Positions 8,642 to 16,916 of a stretch of 64,000 nt of DNA are shown here, piece by piece. Within the stretch, counting starts at the first letter, position 1. Each line of letters starts with the position of its first letter. Source of the stretch: Paraburkholderia sediminicola (GTDB lineage: Bacteria; Pseudomonadota; Gammaproteobacteria; Burkholderiales; Burkholderiaceae); assembly GCF_902859805.1 (NCBI RefSeq), contig NZ_CADIKC010000006.1, positions 248,001 to 312,000 of the forward strand. Reading direction: 5' to 3'. The notes beneath the pieces were generated by a model. It was not told the origin of the DNA, searched no databases, and saw only the letters and a program-made list of their open reading frames with translations. The position numbers and the translations under genes were made by a program.

Positions 8642-10123
8642 TCAATACGCGATACAGACCGACTTGCTCTCCGTATAAGCATCCACAATGGCTTTGCCGT
8701 GCTCGCGTCCGATTCCGGACGCCTTGAACCCGCCGAACGGCATGGCGGGATCGACCATGTTGTGCGTGTTGACCCAAACGGTTCCCGCTTCGATGCCGTC
8801 AACCAGCCTCAACGCCTTGTCGAGCTGATTTGTCCACACACTCGCGCCGAGACCGTATTCCGATGCGTTGGCCTGAGTCAGGACCTCATCGATATCGTCA
8901 TAGGGCATCGCCACCAGCACGGGGCCGAATACCTCCTCCCTGACTACGGAAAGCGGCTTGCATGCGCGATTGGCAATGACCGTCGGGCGGACAAAGAAGC
9001 CGTCTGCATCAACGGCCGCGTCACGCGACAGAATTTCGCCGCCTTCCTGGCGGCCTTGCGCGATCATTCCCATGACCTTGTCGCGGTGCCGTGCGGAAAC
9101 CATGGGTCCCATTTGCGTTGCAGCATCGAAACCGGAACCCAAGGCGATTCCATCGGCCACTGCGGCGATGCCTTGCACCACTTCGTCGTAGATCGAGCGC
9201 GCGACGTACAGGCGGGAACCCGCAGTGCAGACTTGTCCGTGGTTGAAGAAAATCGCGCCGGCCGCGCCTTCGATCGCTTTCTTCGGGTCGCAATCGTCCA
9301 GCACGATCACGGGGCTCTTGCCGCCCAGTTCCAGCGATGCTCGTTTCAGATCGCTAGCGCATTGGCGGCCGATGATGCGGCCCACTTCGGTCGATCCCGT
9401 GAAGGTGACCTTGTTCACGAGTGGATGCTTGACTAGCGCTGCGCCGGCGGTTTCGCCGCGGCCTGTGACGACGTTGAATACGCCCGGGGGGAAGCCGGCT
9501 TCATGGGCCAGTTCGGCCAGGCGAATTGCCGTGAGTGGCGTTTCTTCCGCTGGCTTCAGCACGACGGTGCAGCCGCATGCGAGGGCTGGGGCGATCTTCC
9601 AGACTGCCATCAGGAGCGGGAAATTCCACGGGACGATAGCGGCGACTACACCCGCCGGAACCCGTTTTGTTGAGGCGTTGTAGCGGGTGCCCGGTGGGAA
9701 GGGGATCGACAGGTCGAAAGTTGTGCCCTCGATTTTGGTGGCCCAGCCGGCCATGTAGCGCAGCCATTGGACGCTGCCTGAAACCTCCAGCATCTTTGAG
9801 AAGGCTATTAGTTTTCCCTGGTTCAGGGTTTCTAATGTGGCTAGTTCGTCTGTGTGTTGTTCTAGCAGGTCGGCTAGTTTTAGTAGCAGGCGTTCACGGG
9901 TGGCTGGCGGCATTCTGCGCCAGGTGTCTGACTCGAAGGCTGCTCTTGAAGTTTTGACCGCGTGGTCGATGTCGTTTTCTGATGCGTCTGGGAGGTGGGC
10001 TAGTTCTTCGCCTGTCGCTGGGTTGTAGATGGGGAAGGTTTTGCCTGCGGCGCTTGGGGTTTTTTCGCCGTTGATGAACATGGTGGTGGGTAGCTGCGCT
10101 GCTTGGGTTTTTTGTTCGGGCAT
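8642..10123 (-). CDS. feaB: Phenylacetaldehyde dehydrogenase
   Basis: The 493-residue ALDH should oxidise phenylacetaldehyde, the product of the amine oxidase at 11812, to phenylacetate with NAD. Visible signatures are VPWNFPLLMAVWK, the Gly-rich FTGSTEVG, the general-base Glu in LELGGKSPVIV, the nucleophile in FNHGQVCTAGSRLYV and the closing PFGGFKASGIGREHG. Length and these blocks match FeaB/StyD-type enzymes better than betaine aldehyde dehydrogenases, and the tynA context supports the name. The first 100 codons or so are AT-richer, with many T-ending codons compared with the rest, perhaps from drift or recombination near the downstream repeat. A hairpin terminator lies just past its end. 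Confidence 0.85.
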   Translation of the reverse strand: MPEQKTQAAQLPTTMFINGEKTPSAAGKTFPIYNPATGEELAHLPDASENDIDHAVKTSRAAFESDTWRRMPPATRERLLLKLADLLEQHTDELATLETLNQGKLIAFSKMLEVSGSVQWLRYMAGWATKIEGTTFDLSIPFPPGTRYNASTKRVPAGVVAAIVPWNFPLLMAVWKIAPALACGCTVVLKPAEETPLTAIRLAELAHEAGFPPGVFNVVTGRGETAGAALVKHPLVNKVTFTGSTEVGRIIGRQCASDLKRASLELGGKSPVIVLDDCDPKKAIEGAAGAIFFNHGQVCTAGSRLYVARSIYDEVVQGIAAVADGIALGSGFDAATQMGPMVSARHRDKVMGMIAQGRQEGGEILSRDAAVDADGFFVRPTVIANRACKPLSVVREEVFGPVLVAMPYDDIDEVLTQANASEYGLGASVWTNQLDKALRLVDGIEAGTVWVNTHNMVDPAMPFGGFKASGIGREHGKAIVDAYTESKSVCIAY

Positions 10124-10221
10124 GGTTTTGTCTCCGACGGGGGTGGATTGGTGCTGTTGCGGTCTGTTCTGCTGCTTGCCTGCGGCGGTGCCTTTCCTTG
10201 TTTTGTTCGTGGTCTATTAGC

Positions 10222-10440
10222 GTTGCCCCTGTGCGGGGCGGCACCTACTTTTCTTTGCTTGCCGCAAAGAAAAGTAGGCAAAAGAAAGCGGCTCAAACCA
10301 CTCCTGCTAAGCGGGCGCCGTGGTTTGCATCGGGTAGTGGTGCATCTGGAATCTGGGTTCTCCCACATTCGGCGCTCGTGACAAGGGAGTCATACTTCCC
10401 GACTCGCACTTTGTGCTCGTCGGAAGAGTCTGTCTGGCGG
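10222..10440. repeat. Dispersed Burkholderia-type intergenic repeat with hairpin core
   Basis: The core is CCTACTTTTCTTTGC at 10244-10258 and its exact complement GCAAAGAAAAGTAGG at 10264-10278, a 15-bp stem with a 5-base loop. It is followed by AAAAGAAAGCGG and a GC-rich tail. From memory, this type of element occurs in many intergenic copies in Paraburkholderia. Only one copy was noticed in this window. It fills the gap between feaB and the permease gene and runs into the 3' end of that gene. Confidence 0.65.
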
Positions 10441-11411
10441 TGGTGATGGTTTGGATGCTTAAGGAACGGCTTTCTTTCGAGCCAGTTGATTGCTAACGTA
10501 CCGGCACAGGTCAGGCTCGTGATCACGCTTAGTGCGTACAGAATCATGAATCCGTCACCGAAAAAGTAAGGCGTCGTCGATAACGTTGCGCCCAATACCA
10601 TTCCGATGTGGTGTGCCGCTCCAGGACAACTCGCGCTTAATGCGCTGCGTGATTTGCCCGGCTGTTTCATCAGCGCTGGAATTGTCAGGCAGTCGAGAAC
10701 CAGGAATATCTTTGCTGCGAGTAGTGCCAACGTTGGACTGTCTACAAGTGCGAGAGCTCCAATTGCCGCTGCTCGTAGCACGTACAGCACAATCAACATC
10801 CGGTTGTTGTTGCCGGAACGGTCGGCGATGAACGCCAGTGCGCAAACGGCACCCGCCGATAGCAAGATCTGCCACGTCGGCTGGGTGCTACTCACGCCGC
10901 AAATCGCAAACAACTGGAAACGTGCAAGACTGCCGCTCGATATGCCTGCAAGCAATGCGAGCAGCGCGGTCGTACCGATTGCGTGGATGGCTCCGGTCGG
11001 CTGGTCCGTGCTTCGATTCGCGTACTGATGCGGATCGAAATCCTCATGACGCAAGGCTGACGCGCCGGCAAGATACTGCCCATACAGCAGCAACACGCCA
11101 CCCACCGCCACAAACAACCCAGCTATCGTGGTGGAATGCTCCAATCCACTCAAATACGTTGGCATCACGCCCATTGCACTCATTGCGGCAATCAGCGTCG
11201 CAGCCGTCGCAAGCGTCGTGTGCGCCCTGGATACGCGTGACATCAACAACGGTACGATCGTCATCGTTGCCAACGCCAACGCGCTCATCCACAGCGCGTT
11301 GGCTCGTTGACTAAGACCGGCTTGAGTCACCAGCGTCGCGGCGCCGCTCACGAGCAACACACAGGCCGTGCTGCTTACGGCGGCAGTTAGCCCGCGCGTC
11401 GCGCTACTCAT
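10293..11411 (-). CDS. MFS-like permease, start uncertain, C-terminus run into repeat
   Basis: From the ATG at 11411 the protein has about 372 residues with roughly eight to ten hydrophobic stretches, such as ALWMSALALATMTIVPLLM and TIAGLFVAVGGVLLLYGQYL. This is permease-like but shorter than a normal 12-helix MFS protein. The frame stays open upstream to 11870, but that part is mostly an 11-residue repeat and basic low-complexity sequence, so I prefer a later start. The last 50 or so residues, after NWLERKPFLKH, come from the dispersed repeat and look non-native. It sits between tynA and feaB, so amine or aromatic-acid transport is possible. It may be partly degraded. Confidence 0.5.
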   Translation of the reverse strand: MSSATRGLTAAVSSTACVLLVSGAATLVTQAGLSQRANALWMSALALATMTIVPLLMSRVSRAHTTLATAATLIAAMSAMGVMPTYLSGLEHSTTIAGLFVAVGGVLLLYGQYLAGASALRHEDFDPHQYANRSTDQPTGAIHAIGTTALLALLAGISSGSLARFQLFAICGVSSTQPTWQILLSAGAVCALAFIADRSGNNNRMLIVLYVLRAAAIGALALVDSPTLALLAAKIFLVLDCLTIPALMKQPGKSRSALSASCPGAAHHIGMVLGATLSTTPYFFGDGFMILYALSVITSLTCAGTLAINWLERKPFLKHPNHHHRQTDSSDEHKVRVGKYDSLVTSAECGRTQIPDAPLPDANHGARLAGVV

Positions 11412-11680
11412 GCCCACAATTGGCCGGTGTGTTGCGCCCACCACGTTCGCCATCAGCAAACCTGCTGCCCAACCCACGCTCGCAATTAACCCGCGCGTCA
11501 CGCCACCCACGCTCGCAATTAACCCGCGCGTCACGCCACCCACGCTCGCAATTAGCCCGCGCGTCGCGCCACCCACGCTCACAATTAGCCGGTGTGCAGC
11601 GCAACCCACGCTTGCAATTGATCCACGTACGGTGCCCCTCGCGCGCGCAATCCACCCGTGTGCCGAACTGCCTTCGCCCG
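11377..11680. repeat. 33-bp minisatellite encoding 11-residue units
   Basis: Two adjacent units at 11476-11508 and 11509-11541 are identical. Units at 11542-11574 and 11575-11607 and several on each side are diverged copies. Because 33 is a multiple of three, all six frames stay open, which explains overlapping ORFs on both strands. On the minus strand in the permease frame the unit reads GGVTRGLIASV, with about nine degenerate copies, the last of which blends into the first plausible membrane helix. It looks like tandem amplification of the 5' end of the permease gene. Confidence 0.8.
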
Positions 11681-11811
11681 CGATCGGCATGCGTGCCACG
11701 CTGTCTTCACTTGAGGTCAGTCGGCGTATCACGCTGCACGAAATCGCGGGACGCACGTATGCAGCATCGGCCACGCCTGCAGCAGCACGCCGCGCGTCAC
11801 GCGTCATCGAA

Positions 11812-13797
11812 TCAGCGTTTGCAGCAGCCATGATCCGCGGATTTGCCGTCTTCAACGCTGTTCTGGTCACGCTCGGACGGTAGGTCCATCGTCGGGTTGG
11901 CGGAGAAGAAGTTGTTCGGCTTGAGCATAAACCCGGCGTATTCCACCGGCATCACGGGGAAGTCCTCGGGCTTGCACACGTGCGTGTGGCCGAAGCTGTG
12001 CCACAAGACGATGTCCTCGTTCTCGATGTTGCGGTTCGCCTCGATATAGCGCGGCAAGCCGTCACCGCCCGCGTGCTGGTTCGGATAGTCGCCGCTCGCG
12101 TAGCGCTCGGCGGGATCGAATGGTGTGACCCACACGTGACGTGTCGCAAAGCCGCCGCGCTGGCGGACCTTCGAGCGCTCGTCGGCCAGCATCAGCGGGG
12201 AGTCGTTCACGATCAACTTGTAGCCAGGATTCGCGCCCACAGTGTTTTTCACGTTCGGGTTGGTCACTTTCCAGTAACGCCCGGTGCGGCCGTTCGCGAG
12301 ACGTGCGGCTTCGCTCTCGGTCTTGAAGACGTGTTTGGTGGTGTCGAAGACGTTGCCATACGGATTCGTTTCGCCCATCGGACGCGGCACGAATTCGTGT
12401 TCGCTCACGGTGTTGCGCTCGCCGTCCACCATCATGTGCATCCGTGCATTGAAAAAGTGCTGGTGGGTCGGGCCGCCGAGGTTCTCGGTGATCATGCCGC
12501 CCCACGGATATGTGTCGCCGTCAGCCACCGCCGAGGTTTGAACGATGCCGGTCAGCTTGCATTCGAGCTGGATCGTGCCGTCCTGGTACAGGTACCAGTA
12601 AAAGCCGTAGTCGTAGTTGCCGACCGTCGCGAAGAAGGAGATCACGAGGCGTCGCGAGCGGCGCATTTCGAAGACGCCAGTGCGAAACTCGTAGTGCTTC
12701 CACAGGGTGCCGTAGTCCTCTTCGTGCATGCACACGGCGTTCTTCATTACGAACGCATTGCCGAAATCGTCGGCGGAAGGAATGTCGAAGTAGCGGATCG
12801 TGCCGAGGCAATCGCAACCGAGTTCGAGTTGATTCGCCAGTTTGCCGAGGCCGTATTCGCCGGCATCGAATGCGCTCTTCCAGTAGTGATTCGTGCTCGG
12901 GTCGGAGTAGGGCACGCACATCTCCGTCACGCTCGCACGGTAGATGATCGGCCGCGCGTTCTTGCCGTCGTCCCATGACAGTTGATGCAGCACCAGGCCT
13001 TCGCGCGGCGTGAAGCCGACGCGGAAGCTCCAGTTCTGCCAGCTCACGTGCCAGCCGTCGATCTTGAAGCTCGGGCCCTCGGGCTGGCTGATCGACAGCG
13101 GTTTGAGCGTGTTGCGCGGCTTGCCGAGGCTCGGCGTGTCGTAGTTGTGCGTCGCGCGCGGAATCGGAATGATGCGGCCGTCGTCCACCAGTTCGATCAC
13201 TTTCTTCTCGAGCAGATCGACCACCGCTACCACGCCCTCGATCGGATGCGCATAGCCGTTGTCGGTCACGGTCTCGCGGTAGTAGCTCACGCATCGCACA
13301 AGGCGGCGGCCGTTCTCGTTTTCGCGGTCGAAGCAGCCGGCGGAAAACGGATCGACCTGGACGCGCTCCAGATCCTTCTCGGTGAGGCCGCGCTTCATGA
13401 CCGCAACGCGCCATGCGTCGTCGCTTTTGACGATCTGCTCGGCGTTCATGAAGTCTTCGATCATGATCGGCGGCTGGCCATAGGGCGCCTGATCGAACGG
13501 CAGCACGTTGCGCGAGGCAATTTTTTTCTCTCTCAGGTCCACGTGGAATTCGGTGGTCGTGCCATTCGTGCGATCGATCGCCAGGACGAACGCTGTGCGC
13601 GAAAAATATTCGCCGGCCTTGAATGCGATCACTTCGGCCTTCGGCGGCTCGCGCAATTCGACCATCGGAAAGCGCACGTGTCCGTCGAGATTTTCGGCGG
13701 CCTTCACGAGATCGCAGGCAAGCTGCATTTCATCCGGACTCAGCGGATCGAGCGGATGAACGGGGGCGTGTGCGGTTTTCGTGGCATTCGTGTTCAT
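11812..13797 (-). CDS. tynA: Copper/TPQ primary amine oxidase (tyramine/phenylethylamine oxidase)
   Basis: The 661-residue enzyme oxidatively deaminates primary monoamines to aldehyde, ammonia and hydrogen peroxide. The cofactor site is TVGNYDYGF, in which Tyr395 should become topaquinone. Copper ligands are the HxH in THQHFFNARMHM and a distal His in SFGHTHVC. No signal peptide is visible from the chosen ATG (MNTNATKTAHAP), so unlike the periplasmic E. coli TynA this form may be cytoplasmic. The frame is open upstream to 14124, but that overlaps the divergent regulator and does not look like this family. The start at 13797 has a weak GGGAA upstream. feaB downstream would consume the aldehyde, and the AraC gene is divergent. 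Confidence 0.92.
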   Translation of the reverse strand: MNTNATKTAHAPVHPLDPLSPDEMQLACDLVKAAENLDGHVRFPMVELREPPKAEVIAFKAGEYFSRTAFVLAIDRTNGTTTEFHVDLREKKIASRNVLPFDQAPYGQPPIMIEDFMNAEQIVKSDDAWRVAVMKRGLTEKDLERVQVDPFSAGCFDRENENGRRLVRCVSYYRETVTDNGYAHPIEGVVAVVDLLEKKVIELVDDGRIIPIPRATHNYDTPSLGKPRNTLKPLSISQPEGPSFKIDGWHVSWQNWSFRVGFTPREGLVLHQLSWDDGKNARPIIYRASVTEMCVPYSDPSTNHYWKSAFDAGEYGLGKLANQLELGCDCLGTIRYFDIPSADDFGNAFVMKNAVCMHEEDYGTLWKHYEFRTGVFEMRRSRRLVISFFATVGNYDYGFYWYLYQDGTIQLECKLTGIVQTSAVADGDTYPWGGMITENLGGPTHQHFFNARMHMMVDGERNTVSEHEFVPRPMGETNPYGNVFDTTKHVFKTESEAARLANGRTGRYWKVTNPNVKNTVGANPGYKLIVNDSPLMLADERSKVRQRGGFATRHVWVTPFDPAERYASGDYPNQHAGGDGLPRYIEANRNIENEDIVLWHSFGHTHVCKPEDFPVMPVEYAGFMLKPNNFFSANPTMDLPSERDQNSVEDGKSADHGCCKR

Positions 13798-13901
13798 AAG
13801 ATTCCCGTAAGGAGTGTGCTGGACCGGACTGCGTGCGAGGCTGGGTGAAACGCGTCGAACGCTGAGTCGATGGCAAATCGTAGGAACCCAATAATATTTT
13901 C

Positions 13902-13941
13902 GCGCTTGCTTATCGCGCCAAATGAACGATAAAGTGCGCCA
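13902..13941. promoter_or_regulatory. Candidate AraC-type direct-repeat operator
   Basis: Between tynA and the divergent AraC gene, TATCGCGCCA at 13911-13920 and AAGTGCGCCA at 13932-13941 share the core GCGCCA at exactly 21 bp spacing, two helical turns. That is the usual arrangement for AraC-family half-sites. A related CGCGCTTGC lies just upstream. Confidence 0.4.
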
Positions 13942-13993
13942 GGAGGAAAGACACTGCAGCACATCAGCGAAGACTTGAGAGGAGACGCTCAGC

Positions 13994-14992
13994 ATGAAAA
14001 AAGTCACGCTCAACGGTAGTTTCCCGATGATCCGCGCTGCGGTCATGGGGCCGGTTGTGCGCGCACTCGATGCATCCGGCGCCAATTGCGACGCGCTGCT
14101 CGAAGCGTTCGGCATGAGCCGCAAGCTCCTGTCGAATCCCTATGAAATCCTGCCGCTGACGCGTTACGTGGCGGCCTTTGAGCGCGCGGCCGAAGTACTC
14201 GGCGAACCGTTGCTCGGCTTGCGTCTGGGCAGCGAATTGCAGGTGACTGAACTCGGGCCGGCAGGTCTCGTGTTTCTATCGTCGCCAACCCTGAACGCGG
14301 CCGTGCGCAAGTTCTCGCTCGCGCTCGCGTCGTGGCAGAACACCACGACCTGCGAGTTGCTGCGTGATGGCGAGTGGCCGGTATGGACCTATCAGATCGC
14401 CAATCCGCAGATCTGGCCGCGCCGCCAGGACGCGGAATACAGCCTTTCGACGATGTGCCATATGATCCGCGCCGTGCGTGGCGCAGCGTGGAATCCGGTC
14501 GAAGTGCATTTCGAACATGCCGCTCCCGCTGACATCAAACCGTATGCGCGCATTTTCCGTGTACCTGTGCGCTTTCAGCAGCCTTTCAACGGCGTGATCC
14601 TGCGTCCGTCGGATCTCGATGCGCCGCTCAAAAGCGCCGACACGCAAATGGCGCGCATGATGGAGCGCCATGCCACCGATCTGATTGCGCGCGATGCGGT
14701 GCCCCACAGCATCGCCGACCAGGTGCGCGATCTGGTGACGCGGCGGCTCGCGCACGAAAAGCTGATCGTTGCCGACATCGCGAAAGATCTCGGGCTCTCG
14801 CATCGTTCGTTACAGCGGCATCTGGCGGAGGCGGGGACGTCCGTGCGGCAGATCGTGCGCGAAGAACGGCAACGTAGTGTGGAAGGATTGCTGGAACGTG
14901 ACGGGCTCACCAATGCGGCGATCGCTCGCGCTGTGGGTTATGCCGACGCAACCGTGCTGTGGCGCGCCACGCGCAACTGGAAAAAACAATAA
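13994..14992 (+). CDS. AraC-family regulator of the amine oxidase locus
   Basis: The 332-residue protein has an N-terminal arabinose-binding-type domain (roughly residues 20-200, with the PLTRYVAAFERAAEVLGEPLLGLRLG block) and a C-terminal double HTH. The first helix pair is LIVADIAKDLGLSHRSLQRHLAE and the second is NAAIARAVGYADATVLWRA. The usual ending (FxRAFRRWTGxSPxxYR) is altered and shortened to TRNWKKQ, so the final helix is atypical. Its divergent position to tynA suggests it controls amine oxidase expression in response to an aromatic amine, as FeaR does in E. coli, although it is not obviously an orthologue of FeaR. Confidence 0.85.
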   Translation: MKKVTLNGSFPMIRAAVMGPVVRALDASGANCDALLEAFGMSRKLLSNPYEILPLTRYVAAFERAAEVLGEPLLGLRLGSELQVTELGPAGLVFLSSPTLNAAVRKFSLALASWQNTTTCELLRDGEWPVWTYQIANPQIWPRRQDAEYSLSTMCHMIRAVRGAAWNPVEVHFEHAAPADIKPYARIFRVPVRFQQPFNGVILRPSDLDAPLKSADTQMARMMERHATDLIARDAVPHSIADQVRDLVTRRLAHEKLIVADIAKDLGLSHRSLQRHLAEAGTSVRQIVREERQRSVEGLLERDGLTNAAIARAVGYADATVLWRATRNWKKQ

Positions 14993-15011
14993 ATGGTGGC
15001 GGCGCCGCAGT

Positions 15012-15050
15012 TGCTTTCATTCTGAAAGCACGTGAGGACACAATCCTCAC
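15012..15050. terminator. Two adjacent stem-loops after the AraC gene
   Basis: TGCTTTCA/TGAAAGCA (15012-15019 with 15023-15030, 3-base loop) is followed directly by GTGAGGA/TCCTCAC (15032-15038 with 15044-15050). They lie 20 bp past the regulator stop and are followed by an A-rich tract. A tandem terminator is the simplest reading. The rest of the gap to 15286 shows no gene. Confidence 0.5.
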
Positions 15051-15285
15051 ACGAAAATAAAAACTTCCGTTTCCTAACTATTCGCTGCAAACCGCGGTGC
15101 CTGAGACGCTCGCGAGCATTGGCGCAATTTATCGAAAATTTGGCGCAGTTCGCGAAGTCGCTTTATTTTTTAGCTACCTACCATGCGCTCACACCGAAAC
15201 GTCGAACGTCGGTTAAGCGAGCGTCTGGACCAGTATTTCCAGGGTTTAGGCGAGTTCCAGACTAGCCAACAAAATTGAGGCAGCG

Positions 15286-16737
15286 ATGAATGAACCCTAC
15301 TCTCCGACCCGTCTGGTCGACGCGGAGAATCCCGTGGAACTGAAGGGCAATACGCTGGGCCTGTGGCAGATCGTGTTTCTTGTGATTTCCGCGGCCGCGC
15401 CGCTTACCGGCATGCTCGGCGCGGTGCCGCCCGCGATCAGTTTGGGCAATGGCGCCGGCATTCCGGGCGCGTTCGTAATTGCCGGCGTTGTGCTGCTGAT
15501 TTTCAGCGTGGGCTTCGCGTCGATGAGCCGGCATGTGGTGCGCGCCGGTGCGTTTTACGCGTACATCACCGCCGGACTTGGCCGGCCTTTAGGCATGGCC
15601 GGCGCACTCGTCGCGCTGATGTCGTACACCTTCATCCAGATCGCGTTATACGGGCTGTTTGGATTTTTCTGCACGGTGATTCTTTCGCCAGTCCTGCACA
15701 CGGCGATGCCCTGGTACGGCTATTCGCTGATCTGCGTGGCGGTGGTGCAATTCACCGGCATCCGCGGCATCGATCTGAATAGCCGGCTGCTCGGCGTGCT
15801 GATGTGTCTCGAACTTGGCATTCTGTTGCTGCTGGCAATTGCGATCGTCATGCATGGTGGTGGCCCGAACGGCCTCACGCTCGCGCCGTTCACACCGGAG
15901 CATGTGTTCAGCGGCCACCTCGGCATTGCGGTGATGTTCGCCTTCGCGTCGTTTATCGGCTTCGAAGCGACGGCGATTTACGGCAAGGAATGCCGGGACC
16001 CGAAGGTGACCGTGCCACGCGCGACGTATGTGTCGGTGATGCTGATTCTCGTGTTCTTCGCTTTCGTTACGTGGACGATTGTTTGCGCGTACGGACTGAA
16101 CGACGTGGTCGCGGTCGCGACGAAGCAACCGGGCGACTTCTGGTTCATTCAATCCGGCAAGTACCTGGGCGGTGCGGTAACGACTGTGATGAGCTTCCTG
16201 TTGCTCAGCAGTATCTTCGCGAGCCTGTTGTCGTTTCATAACACGCTGGTGCGCTATATCCATGCGTTGAGTCTGGAGGGCATCCTGCCGCAAGCGCTGA
16301 ACCGCGTGCACGAAAAATACCGTTCGCCGTATGTGGCGAGCTATCTGCAAACGCTCTCCGTGTGCGTTCTGCTTGGGCTCTTCATTGCGGCCGGCAGCGA
16401 TGCGTTCAACATCGTGTTCAGCTGGAGTTCGGCGCTCGGCACGATCGGCATCGTGATGCTTCAGGCAGTGACGAGTTTTTCCGTCATCGCGTTCTTCCGC
16501 AAGACGCGCAAAGACACGCGTGTATGGCACTCGTTCGTCGCCCCCCTCGTCGGTGGCATCGGCCTGCTGTATATCGGCGTGATTCTGGTGCGCAATCTCG
16601 ACGCGCTCAGCGGCTCCGATAGCCCGATCGTCAAGTCTTTTCCCTGGATCGTATTCGCGGTGGCGCTCTGCGGCGTCGTGATCGGTCTCATCTTGCGTAA
16701 GAAGCGACCGGATATCTACGCGCGCTTCGGGCAGTAA
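15286..16737 (+). CDS. APC-superfamily amino acid/amine permease
   Basis: The 483-residue protein has about 12 membrane segments. The first is VFLVISAAAPLTGMLGAVPPAI, the APC helix-1 region with an unwound Gly/Pro stretch for substrate amine binding, and FASFIGFEATAIYGKECRDP carries the conserved GFE motif of helix 6. It should import an amino acid or amine across the inner membrane by proton symport. It lies beside the tynA/feaB/AraC group, so phenylethylamine or tyramine uptake is a reasonable inference. ATG 15286 is preceded by GAGG at proper spacing. Confidence 0.87.
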   Translation: MNEPYSPTRLVDAENPVELKGNTLGLWQIVFLVISAAAPLTGMLGAVPPAISLGNGAGIPGAFVIAGVVLLIFSVGFASMSRHVVRAGAFYAYITAGLGRPLGMAGALVALMSYTFIQIALYGLFGFFCTVILSPVLHTAMPWYGYSLICVAVVQFTGIRGIDLNSRLLGVLMCLELGILLLLAIAIVMHGGGPNGLTLAPFTPEHVFSGHLGIAVMFAFASFIGFEATAIYGKECRDPKVTVPRATYVSVMLILVFFAFVTWTIVCAYGLNDVVAVATKQPGDFWFIQSGKYLGGAVTTVMSFLLLSSIFASLLSFHNTLVRYIHALSLEGILPQALNRVHEKYRSPYVASYLQTLSVCVLLGLFIAAGSDAFNIVFSWSSALGTIGIVMLQAVTSFSVIAFFRKTRKDTRVWHSFVAPLVGGIGLLYIGVILVRNLDALSGSDSPIVKSFPWIVFAVALCGVVIGLILRKKRPDIYARFGQ

Positions 16738-16916
16738 TCAAACAGCGCGCAGGACACTCAGCGCGCGCCAGCTCGCCACGTTCTAACGACCGACTGTTGC
16801 CGTTCATTCCTGAACGGCGGCGGAGTGGTGTCGTTCGTTTGGACCGTGCTCGGGGCGTCCTCGGGGTGTCCTGTTAGTTCTTGCTGATTTCACCACTCAA
16901 CTTCCGGCTAAAAAAT

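Noticed and set aside
11368..11883. Plus-strand ORF of 171 codons in the minisatellite
   Set aside because: It exists only because the 33-bp repeat keeps all frames open. The repeat unit in this frame (LAINPRVTPPT) shows no protein fold, and there is no RBS.
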